DNA from: Candidatus Amunia macphersoniae
GTDB taxonomy: Bacteria > Chloroflexota > Dormibacteria > Aeolococcales > Aeolococcaceae
Length of the DNA: 35,496 bases
NCBI GenBank assembly: GCA_016464795.1
Contig: JAEKNN010000048.1
Span: forward strand, 1-35,496
Reading direction: 5' to 3'
Shown: positions 8,377 through 13,948 of the stretch, one piece after another
Position numbering within the stretch: position 1 is the stretch's first letter
Layout: each line of letters starts with the position of its first letter
The notes under the pieces: generated by a model
Told to the model about the DNA's origin: nothing
Databases searched by the model: none
The model's input: the letters and a program-made list of their open reading frames with translations, nothing else
Program-made: the position numbers and the translations under genes

Positions 8377-8417
8377 TGGCCGCCAAGCCACCAGGGGTTC
8401 GAGTCCTTCTCCCTCCG
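8363..8417 (+). pseudogene. 3' half of a tRNA-Ser(UGA) gene
   Basis: Reads as the tRNA-Ser 3' half starting in the anticodon loop: CTTGAAA with anticodon TGA (8365-8367), 3' anticodon stem ACCGC, an 18-base variable arm whose TGGC (8377-8380) pairs with GCCA (8387-8390), a T loop TTCGAGT, a 3' acceptor strand TCCCTCC (8410-8416) and discriminator G (8417), which is the serine-type base. The T stem has one mismatch and two G-U pairs. The bases before 8363 cannot pair with the anticodon stem, and no D arm or 5' acceptor strand is present, so this is not a functional tRNA. It is best explained as a fragment displaced when an element inserted into a tRNA-Ser gene. Confidence 0.8.
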
Positions 8418-8504
8418 CCGTTTGTTTCTTGACAGAATTGGCAGGCGGCGCGGGCGGCGGACGTCGGCGAATCGCCCCAAACGCCGCTCTACACTCTCGT
8501 TGAC

Positions 8505-8600
8505 ATGGTCAGCGGCAATGAATCGGCGTCCCGCCACGCGGCTGAGTGCGCGGACCAATCGGAGTGTCCGTCAAAGCGGGCATGCTCAGGGCGGCAATGA
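8505..8600 (+). CDS. Possible 31-residue leader ORF
   Basis: ATG at 8505 opens a 31-codon frame (begins MVSGNESAS, three cysteines) whose TGA at 8598-8600 overlaps the ATG of the lipoprotein at 8597, in the ATGA arrangement that couples translation of neighbouring genes. A TACACT hexamer (8490-8495) lies nine bases before its ATG and could serve as a -10. Too short for any family assignment, and the overlap may be chance. Confidence 0.3.
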   Translation: MVSGNESASRHAAECADQSECPSKRACSGRQ

Positions 8601-9184
8601 GAGTTCTGTCTCTTGCAACTGAGCGCCACAGCACGAGCCTAGTCTTGACCGGCGTCATAGCTGCCGCCCTCGTCACTGCCTGCGGATCGGGTGCGGGGGG
8701 TGTTGCCACGTCTGCTCAATCCCCCAGCCTGCCCCTGCCGGATGACACGCTGCGATTGGCGCTCGCAGATGGTCACTGGGCTGATTTAGGCGCGACGCCG
8801 AGTTGCTTCACCTGGCAGGACGGCAGTAGCACCTTTCCGTCTTTGACGGTTGCTGTCGCGGACGCAGCCCGAACTCACTACACACTGGACGTCGAAGTCT
8901 CGGACTTCGCAGGACCAAGGGTGTACGACGCCGTCTTCAGGGATCAGGATCGAGCGGGGGGAGTCCACGTCACGGTGTCTCAGGCACTACCAAACGGCGG
9001 GCTTCCGACCGTCGCGGTCGCCGCGAGCGGAGACCTCAGAGTAACTTCCGCAACAAGCACACACCTATCCGGAACCATGGATTTCCATCTGATCAGCCCT
9101 CAGTCCGGCGCGTCTGACGGAGATCTGGCCGGGCAGTGGTCGTGCGCAGTCTCGGTCTTACCGCCTCCGACCCGCGTTCCGTGA
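8597..9184 (+). CDS. Hypothetical lipoprotein
   Basis: About 195 residues from the ATG at 8597. The N-terminus has a basic n-region, a hydrophobic stretch and a lipobox VTAC (Cys about residue 29), then a Gly/Ser linker. The mature domain looks all-beta, with a TWQDGSS segment, a DVEVSDF.GPRVYDAVF strand region and a late SGTMDFHL strand. Two cysteines (in PSCFTW and WSCAVSV) probably pair. The general layout resembles small mycobacterial-type secreted lipoproteins, but I do not assign it to one. The start at 8597 is preferred over the in-frame 8546 because it gives a normal signal peptide and has AGGG just upstream. It may be coupled to a short ORF ending at 8600. Confidence 0.65.
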   Translation: MRVLSLATERHSTSLVLTGVIAAALVTACGSGAGGVATSAQSPSLPLPDDTLRLALADGHWADLGATPSCFTWQDGSSTFPSLTVAVADAARTHYTLDVEVSDFAGPRVYDAVFRDQDRAGGVHVTVSQALPNGGLPTVAVAASGDLRVTSATSTHLSGTMDFHLISPQSGASDGDLAGQWSCAVSVLPPPTRVP

Positions 9185-9306
9185 GCAAGGCGGCCCAGAT
9201 GAGTGAAGGAGATACCACGTTGTGGTTCTCGCGCCACATTGCATTCTCGGTCCCAGGCTGAAACCGGTCCACGACGGGTGCGCCTTGCGGCGATGCAAGC
9301 CAACAG

Positions 9307-9462
9307 CTACGCGTCTGGCCGTCGTTTCCGGCCGGTGGAGATGCTGACCATCGCCAGAATTGCAGCCAAGCCAGCGAACAGCGAGGCCAAACCTGCGTAT
9401 GTCGCATGGTGCGCAACCAGCAACACGACGCCTAGTACCGCATCACCGTGAGAGTCCATCAT
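9307..9462 (-). CDS. Possible 51-residue two-helix membrane protein
   Basis: A short frame starting with tandem ATG codons (9462, 9459). It has two hydrophobic stretches (AVLGVVLLVAHHATYAG and SLFAGLAAILAMVSIS) and a basic tail GRKRRPDA, the layout of a small helical-hairpin membrane protein. No clear ribosome binding site is visible. The composition is far more protein-like than the competing frames here. Function unknown. Confidence 0.4.
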   Translation of the reverse strand: MMDSHGDAVLGVVLLVAHHATYAGLASLFAGLAAILAMVSISTGRKRRPDA

Positions 9463-9571
9463 GAGACGGCTGCCGCGCTGGTCCATTCATTTTTTGGCCA
9501 GGGCATCACCGCATCACCGCGAGAGAGGCAGCCAGGTAGAAGCCCTGCAAGGCCCAAGGCATGGTTCTGTA

Positions 9572-9709
9572 GACACCTTCATCGACCCCTCGCCGGCGAT
9601 CAAAGGCGCCCCTCGACGGACGAGTAGGCCGGGACACCGACCGCTGCGCCCACGCGTCCAACCGCCGGCGACCGCCGACGAACGCCGCCCGCGCCAGCTG
9701 GTAGTTCGC
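9572..9709 (+). repeat. Attachment-site-like repeat, partial copy F
   Basis: A single GACACCTTC (9572) starts a GC-rich stretch that ends in CAGCTGGTAGTTCGC (up to 9709). The last 13 bases are identical to the end of partial copy B at 6458-6470. It lacks the second arm and the tRNA core. It lies in the 290-base gap 9463-9756, in which I see no gene. Confidence 0.35.
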
Positions 9710-9756
9710 AAGAGACTACGTGGCGTCGGACCTCGCGTCCGCGCCCGTATGCGGCG

Positions 9757-10245
9757 TTACTTGTCGACGAGCCCTAGGAGTTCACGAAGCTTCTCGAGGG
9801 CGACCGCTTCCTCGTCGCTGATCACGATGGTCTCGCCCTCTGAGGGCGTGCGCTCAGAGACAACCTGAATCGCGATATGGACCGTCACGCCGTCAACCTG
9901 CCCCCGCTCTTCACGCGCACGCCGACGCCTTAGGACGGTCTTGATCGCATCGTACAAAGTTGCACCGCCCACGCCAGTGGCAAGCTCCTCCGTTACTCGA
10001 AGGATTGGGCCCCACCAGTCCGCGGACTCAAGAAGAATGACGTGATTTGGGTCACCTCCGGCGTAGGCGACCGAAACGCCCCGCTCTGTGAGCGCCTCCT
10101 CCAATTCCCATGCCGCTGGGGCAAAGGCGCCACCGTACCGCGGGCCGCCGCCGACGCCTGGCAGAATCAATACCTGCAGCCCGCTAGGCCACTGTGTGTC
10201 CGCTTGGACGGGGTCAAGGACGCGTGGGGTTCTGTCGTCTGTCAT
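9757..10245 (-). CDS. Hypothetical protein, last gene of a three-gene cluster
   Basis: A 162-residue soluble protein from the ATG at 10245. It contains a Gly-rich segment (LILPGVGGGPRYGGAFAP), a helix-rich middle (ELEEALTERGVSVAYAGGD, then HVILLESADWWGPILRVTEELA) and a C-terminal strand-helix unit (GVTVHIAIQVV, ISDEEAVALEKLRELLG). I do not recognise the family. The frame is open upstream to a TTG at 10362 that overlaps the stop of the preceding gene (TTGA), so a coupled, 39-residue-longer form is possible. It is the third gene on the minus strand after two frameshifted genes, so the set was probably one operon. The alternating small strand/helix units might be a sensing or signalling domain, but this is speculation. 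Confidence 0.6.
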   Translation of the reverse strand: MTDDRTPRVLDPVQADTQWPSGLQVLILPGVGGGPRYGGAFAPAAWELEEALTERGVSVAYAGGDPNHVILLESADWWGPILRVTEELATGVGGATLYDAIKTVLRRRRAREERGQVDGVTVHIAIQVVSERTPSEGETIVISDEEAVALEKLRELLGLVDK

Positions 10246-10358
10246 GACGCTCTTTATAGCTGACCGCCGTAGACCGTCCGAATATGCAGCAATCGGGGAG
10301 CGGACCTTGGCGACGGCCGCGTTCTCCGCATCGGACGACACCGCCACTCCACCGCGCG

Positions 10359-10627
10359 TCAATCCTGCGGCGCCTGAGCCTCCGACCGCGAGGATGCCTC
10401 GGCGAGCAGTCGAGCGTAATCGGAATCGAATGGCTCGGCCAAGGGGCTCTGGAGTGTCCCGAGCAGGCTGGCCAAGGCTGCTCTGACCGCCCGTTGGCGA
10501 TGACTTCGCGGAGACGATCCCGATCCTCCAACTCTTTCAGCCACTCGAAGATCACGAGAGCAGCGTCTGTACTCACTGGCAGCGAGACGACACGGGCGGA
10601 ACTCACCCGGAGCACTTTAGACACCAT
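10359..10627 (-). pseudogene. Frameshifted hypothetical gene, middle of the cluster
   Basis: The ATG at 10627 opens a coherent frame (VSKVLRVSSARVVSLPVS, then IFEWLKELEDRDRLREVI) that turns into low-quality sequence after about 10498. A second frame, starting at that point, continues as QRAVRAALASLLGTLQSPLA and EPFDSDYARLLAEASS to a stop at 10359. Joining the two at the IANG/QRAV boundary gives a natural helical protein of about 90 residues. One base therefore seems to be missing, either by mutation or by an assembly error. Its ATG overlaps the end of the upstream zinc-ribbon gene, and its stop overlaps a possible TTG start of the downstream gene, so all three look translationally coupled. 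No family recognised. Confidence 0.55.
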
Positions 10628-10998
10628 CGCGCAACTTGACGTACTTGATCTCGCCGGCCGTCCAACCTGGGGTGAAGTGGTAGATCGCAAGCGTGTTGCG
10701 CCCACTGCTTGATCTGTCCGGAAGACGGCGGCTCAGGCACTCACCCCAAAGCGGACTCGCTGATGATCTCTGCTCTTGATCCTGCGTCAGCTGTCGCCTC
10801 CCGTTCGCTTCCCACGCAGCGCGCCACAAGACCCACAACCGCTGCCGCCGTCGAGAATCGCCACCTGCCGCATCCGTGTACCCAAACTGAACTCCGCATG
10901 AGCTGCAGATTTCGAGTGAGCCGGCGCCGCCTTCAAGGCCAGGGAGCCTCCGGTTGGAGCACACCACACACGGGACACGTCAGATCGGGGTCTTCCAT
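10617..10998 (-). pseudogene. Frameshifted zinc-ribbon protein gene
   Basis: Two reading frames together spell a zinc-ribbon protein. From the ATG at 10998 the first frame reads MEDPDLTCPVCG and stops after about 21 codons. The second frame supplies PGLEGGAGSLEICSSCGVQF followed by GYTDAAGGD and RQRLWVLWRAAWEANG. The two CxxC knuckles (CPVC and CSSC), the ICxxCGxxFGYTD phrase and the following tryptophan-rich helix match a common small bacterial zinc-ribbon family of unknown function. The shift lies near 10945-10970 and needs one extra base in the present sequence or two lost. Its end overlaps the start of the next gene by about ten bases. The last 40 residues of the second frame are of uncertain quality. 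Confidence 0.55.
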
Positions 10999-11054
10999 GA
11001 GTCCGTAGTGTGCATCGCGGTCGGCCGCGAGTCCGCGTCTGCGCACTGGAGGCG

Positions 11055-11195
11055 TGACACCTCCGCTGACACCTTCGCGCGTGACCGCCGGCACCCGCGA
11101 GCGGACGTACGCGCCCCCGTATCTCGCTTCCCACGAACTCTCCCGGTTATCAGCGACCAGCAGCGACCGTCACCGCCCCAGCTTGAAGACCGCAG
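11055..11195 (+). repeat. Attachment-site-like repeat, copy D
   Basis: TGACACCTCCGCTGACACCT (from 11055) is the cleanest arm pair. Exactly 127 bases after it begins CTTGAAGACCGC (11182-11193), one base different from the tRNA-Ser core of copies A and C. The segment before the core (CTCCCGGTTATCAGCGACCA) parallels copy A. No tRNA 3' half follows. It occupies the 325-base gap between the zinc-ribbon remnant and the toxin-antitoxin pair. Confidence 0.55.
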
Positions 11196-11323
11196 GCTCA
11201 TGGGTTGGCCGCGCGTTTCGGCACGGCACCGTTGCGGTCCGAACATGCGCTGACGGTGGGAGCCAGACGGGTTGCAGACCGAGGCTCGGTCGGTCCGCCG
11301 CAAAACGGGCGTACGATGACGTC

Positions 11324-11521
11324 ATGAGTGCCGTCCATCCCGAACCTGCCGATCCCGTCGACGAGGAGCTGGACGCACTTCTTCAACGACCGGAAGTCCG
11401 CGAACGGCTCGACGACTTCGAGCGACGCCGCGCCGAGGGCAAGCTGGGCGAAGGGAACTCGAACGACGAGGCACGCCGCATCGTCGGGCTTCCGCCGCAC
11501 TCGGACAGCGCCGGCCGTTGA
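11324..11521 (+). CDS. Putative type II antitoxin
   Basis: A 65-residue acidic, helix-rich protein (PADPVDEELDALLQR, VRERLDDFERRRAEGKLGEG, NDEARRIVG) directly in front of and overlapping a ParE/RelE-like toxin gene. Small size, charge and position fit the antitoxin of a type II toxin-antitoxin pair. The C-terminal part would be expected to wrap the toxin. I see no clear DNA-binding fold, so autoregulation is uncertain. TACGAT at 11312-11317 lies six bases before the ATG and may be the -10 of a leaderless transcript. The pair sits beside the integrase, a usual place for such stabilising modules. Confidence 0.6.
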   Translation: MSAVHPEPADPVDEELDALLQRPEVRERLDDFERRRAEGKLGEGNSNDEARRIVGLPPHSDSAGR

Positions 11522-11772
11522 GGCTCGTCTGGGAGGAAGCGGCGCTCACTGACCTTGCCAAGGCGGCCGAATGGTCACTGCCGCAGGCGCGGGCCGTGGT
11601 GGAAGCCGTGGAGCGCATGGCCGACCGGGGTTTCTCCCTCGGCAAGGCAACCCACCGACCGGGCGTCCGGTACTGGCCGGTCCCGCCGCTGGGCGTCTTC
11701 TACGCCATCGTCGGTGGCGACCTGCGCGTGCTCCAGGTGGTGGACGTTCGCCGGCTGCTTCAGAGCCCGTAG
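11518..11772 (+). CDS. ParE/RelE-family toxin
   Basis: An 84-residue protein starting from a TTG that overlaps the antitoxin stop (TTGA). Its sequence follows the ParE/RelE toxin pattern: an N-terminal strand and helix (RLVWEEAALTDLAKAAEWS), a second helix (ARAVVEAVERMADRGFSLG), then the central strands with arginine and aromatic residues (GVRYWPVPPLGVFYAIVGG) and a final strand DLRVLQVVDVRR. In this superfamily the toxin either cuts ribosome-bound mRNA (RelE) or poisons gyrase (ParE); the sequence alone does not say which. Length and overlap are typical. Confidence 0.75.
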   Translation: MRLVWEEAALTDLAKAAEWSLPQARAVVEAVERMADRGFSLGKATHRPGVRYWPVPPLGVFYAIVGGDLRVLQVVDVRRLLQSP

Positions 11773-11787
11773 CGGCCCGCTCGCCTG

Positions 11788-12984
11788 TCAGGGTTCGGCA
11801 GGGGAGAGCCCTCGCGCGAGGACCTGGTCGATGGTCGCAGCTGCTGTCTGCTGCATGTGGGGGCTGACGTGGCTGTAGAGATCAAGGGTGATCGCGGTTG
11901 TTGAGTGGCCGAGCATCTCCGACACGATCTTCGGGTGGACGCCGCTGGACAACATCAGGGTCGCCGCGGTGTGGCGCAGATCGTGGAAGCGAACCCGCGG
12001 CAGACCGGCGCGGGCGAGGACGCGGTGGAGGAGGAGCACCATCGTGTTGGTGGGGAGGAAGTCCCCGAACTCTGTGCAGAAGACCAGGCCACGGTCTCGC
12101 CACTCCGTCCCAACCAGCAGCTGCTCCTCCGCTTGGCGTCGACGATGCTCGCGGAGCGCAGCGACCGTCAGCGGTCCCAGCGCAACCGAGCGGCTCTTGC
12201 CGCTCTTGGGTGTGCCGATGGTCATGGCCGCGCGCGCCATGCCGGTCACCGTGCCGGTGACCGCGAGCACGCCGCGGTCGAGGTCGACGTCCTTCCAGCG
12301 CAAGGCGCGCAGCTCCCCCTGGCGCATCCCGCTCGTCACGGCGAGGACGAGGAGGGCCTCGAGCCGCTCGCCTCGCGCTGCGGCGAGGAACCGTACCGGC
12401 TGATCGCCCTCCGCGATGGTGGTCATCTCCCGGCTGCGCACCTTGGGCCGGCTGGATCTCCCGACCATCGCCGCCGCGTTCCGCGCCACCTTGCCGTCCT
12501 CGAGCGCTTGGTTCAGGGCCACGTGAATGACGGCGTGGAGGTGGTGGACGGACGTCGAGCTGAGACCGGTCGCCAGCTTGTCCGCATAGAACTGACGCAG
12601 GTCAGCGGGCTCCAGCCGAGCCAGCGGCTTGCCGGCCAGCTGACTCGGCAGGAGGTGGTAGCGGACGTACCGCGTGTAGTAGAGGACCGTGGACGGTTTG
12701 ACACTCGCTGAGGACAGCCCAGCCGTCCACTGTTCCAGGTGGGCGCCGAACGTCTGTCGTGGGTCGACGAGCGGTCTCCCGTCTTCGATGGCACGGAGCG
12801 CCGCCACCAGCCGCGCCTTGGCCGCGGCGCGGTCCTTCCCGTAGAAGTAGCGCCACCCGCCGCCCGGAAGCTTCAGCCGCGCCACCCAGCGTCCATCGCC
12901 GCGCTGGAAGATCGCGCCGTCGCCCGCGTCACGCCGCCCGGGGCGTTCCCTTCGGTGCCGGGCTCCCGTAGTACCCTCTGCCAT
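11788..12984 (-). CDS. int: Tyrosine recombinase, phage-type integrase
   Basis: A complete 398-residue site-specific recombinase. The N-terminal 70 residues form an arm-binding/AP2-like region (GAIFQRGDGRWVARLKLP, GWRYFYGKDRAAAKARL), followed by a SAM-like core-binding domain (about 75-165) and a catalytic domain (about 185-380). The conserved active-site set is visible: Arg221 (TSGMRQGELRALRW), Lys near 260-263, His334 and Arg337 (HDLRHTAAT), His360 (LGHSTT) and Tyr370 (LDLYSHV). It cuts and rejoins att sites through a covalent 3'-phosphotyrosine. The gene is read away from tRNA-Cys and has a strong hairpin plus a reversed TGACACC pair in the 110 bases upstream. Being intact, it is the likely driver, or a relative of the driver, of the attachment-like repeats to its left. 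Confidence 0.93.
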   Translation of the reverse strand: MAEGTTGARHRRERPGRRDAGDGAIFQRGDGRWVARLKLPGGGWRYFYGKDRAAAKARLVAALRAIEDGRPLVDPRQTFGAHLEQWTAGLSSASVKPSTVLYYTRYVRYHLLPSQLAGKPLARLEPADLRQFYADKLATGLSSTSVHHLHAVIHVALNQALEDGKVARNAAAMVGRSSRPKVRSREMTTIAEGDQPVRFLAAARGERLEALLVLAVTSGMRQGELRALRWKDVDLDRGVLAVTGTVTGMARAAMTIGTPKSGKSRSVALGPLTVAALREHRRRQAEEQLLVGTEWRDRGLVFCTEFGDFLPTNTMVLLLHRVLARAGLPRVRFHDLRHTAATLMLSSGVHPKIVSEMLGHSTTAITLDLYSHVSPHMQQTAAATIDQVLARGLSPAEP

Positions 12985-13010
12985 GTCGGCGCCTCGCGTG
13001 TGCTGACCGC

Positions 13011-13039
13011 GCCCCCGGCTGCAACCTCAGCGCGGGGGC
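13011..13039. other. Strong stem-loop upstream of the integrase
   Basis: GCCCCCGGCTG (13011-13021) pairs with CAGC-g-CGGGGGC (13028-13039), an 11-pair stem with a single bulged G and a six-base loop. No T-tract follows on either strand, so it is not a standard intrinsic terminator. It lies about 27 bases before the integrase ATG on the minus strand and could act in its leader RNA or as a protein site. Confidence 0.6.
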
Positions 13040-13061
13040 TCTGTTCGGGCAGGGTAGCAAT

Positions 13062-13088
13062 GGCGAAGGTGTCAGGCAAGGTGTCAGG
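13062..13088 (-). repeat. Reversed TGACACC arm pair upstream of int
   Basis: Read on the minus strand this is CCTGACACCTTGCCTGACAC followed by CTTCGCC, which closely matches the arm pairs at 2831, 6374, 8236 and 11055. Its position next to an intact integrase supports reading TGACACC as an arm-type integrase binding site. I find no tRNA-Ser core at the expected distance in this orientation. Confidence 0.55.
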
Positions 13089-13129
13089 AGCCCCTGAGAG
13101 ACCGCCGAAACACCGGATCCGAGTTCCGC

Positions 13130-13200
<71 letters not shown>

Positions 13201-13228
13201 CGCCCTCCGGCCACAGCTGGCGGCCCCC

Positions 13229-13798
13229 TCAGGCGATGTCCACGCCGGTCGGGGAGGCCGTCGCTGGGCGGCCCTCGTCCGGCTCGGGCGGCAGCACGAA
13301 CCCCACCTCGAGCGCGTCGGCGAGAGCGCGCAGGCGCAGGTAGAACCCCGCCGTGTGTGGCGATCGTGCCAGTCGCAGGCCGGCAAAGTCGTAGTGGTGC
13401 ACCCATTCGTGGAGGAGGGTGTTGAGGAAGACCTTGGGAGAGATCACCTGCTGGCGCACCGCGGTGCGGTGGTAGATGCGGATCCGGGCATCCGTGACGG
13501 CCCCCTCGACGAACCGGCAGCGGTAGTAGCCGTACGTCTTGCTCTGCAGGCGGCGCCCGTCGTGCTCGTGCACCTGGGGCCGGTCGGCGACCACCACCGC
13601 GCACGGCGGCAGGCCGGCCAGCTCGTCGAGTGTGTCGAGAAGCAATTGAGCCAGGCGGCGGCGCTGAACCGGGTCGTCCCCAGCTTCGAGAATGCTCATC
13701 ACCAGTCCCCGCGCCACCACGTCGGGGGCCACGGGCAGGCGCGTCTGCCGCTGGCTTCGCAGGTACGTGGAGTCGGAACTGCTGCGGCGACCGAACAT
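13229..13798 (-). CDS. SprT-like zinc metalloprotein
   Basis: A 189-residue protein with a metal-binding HEWVH motif at about residues 130-134 (LLHEWVHHYDF), the HExxH zinc-peptidase signature, in a helix after VISPKVFLNT. The preceding strand-rich part (GYYRCRFVEG, DARIRIYHR) and the small size suit the SprT-like/gluzincin fold. The third ligand would be expected downstream, possibly the His in SPHTAGFYLRL. Substrate unknown; the family includes DNA-protein crosslink proteases as well as proteins with no proven activity. It lies between two tRNA genes on the opposite strand, without operon partners. No signal peptide, so cytosolic. Confidence 0.7.
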   Translation of the reverse strand: MFGRRSSSDSTYLRSQRQTRLPVAPDVVARGLVMSILEAGDDPVQRRRLAQLLLDTLDELAGLPPCAVVVADRPQVHEHDGRRLQSKTYGYYRCRFVEGAVTDARIRIYHRTAVRQQVISPKVFLNTLLHEWVHHYDFAGLRLARSPHTAGFYLRLRALADALEVGFVLPPEPDEGRPATASPTGVDIA

Positions 13799-13862
13799 CT
13801 GCTCGCCGAGTCTAGGGGCGGAGGCGCCGGCGTTGCCGCCGGTTGCCCGCCGCCCGTCGGGG

Positions 13863-13868
13863 TACCCT
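13863..13868 (+). promoter_or_regulatory. -10-like element of the UAA tRNA
   Basis: TACCCT, six bases before the first base of the mature tRNA at 13875. Spacing fits a transcript starting at or very near the tRNA 5' end. No convincing -35 is seen. Confidence 0.4.
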
Positions 13869-13874
13869 CTGTTC

Positions 13875-13948
13875 GCCCCCGTGGCCCAATGGCAGAGGCG
13901 GCCGGCTTAAACCCGGCTACGGTGTCGGTTCGACTCCGACCGGGGGCA
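13875..13948 (+). tRNA. tRNA with UAA anticodon (Leu-type) and short variable loop
   Basis: All four stems pair well: acceptor GCCCCCG/CGGGGGC, D stem GCCC/AGGC (three pairs), anticodon stem GCCGG/CCGGC, T stem GTCGG/CCGAC around TTCGACT. The anticodon loop CTTAAAC gives anticodon TAA (13908-13910), which reads UUA leucine codons. The discriminator is A (13948), as leucyl-tRNA synthetase expects, followed by CC but not CCA. The oddity is the variable region: only six bases (TACGGT, 13918-13923), whereas bacterial tRNA-Leu normally has a long arm of a dozen or more. Total length is 74. Its last 32 bases overlap the end of mscL on the opposite strand. Confidence 0.8.

Noticed and set aside
8363..8417. 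A functional tRNA-Ser
   Set aside because: No 5' acceptor strand, D arm or 5' anticodon stem lies upstream of 8363.
8429..8434. TTGACA as a -35 promoter element
   Set aside because: No -10-like sequence lies 16-18 bases downstream; the following DNA is uniformly GC-rich.
9093..9451. Overlapping 82- and 107-codon frames on both strands
   Set aside because: Both have shadow-like composition; the better reading of this stretch is the 51-residue two-helix frame at 9307-9462.
12973..12996. Seven-codon leader peptide (MSAPRVC) after a TACCCT box on the plus strand, before the hairpin and tRNA-Cys
   Set aside because: The TACCCT is the reverse complement of integrase codons 4-5 and there is no cysteine gene downstream to attenuate, so I treat it as chance.
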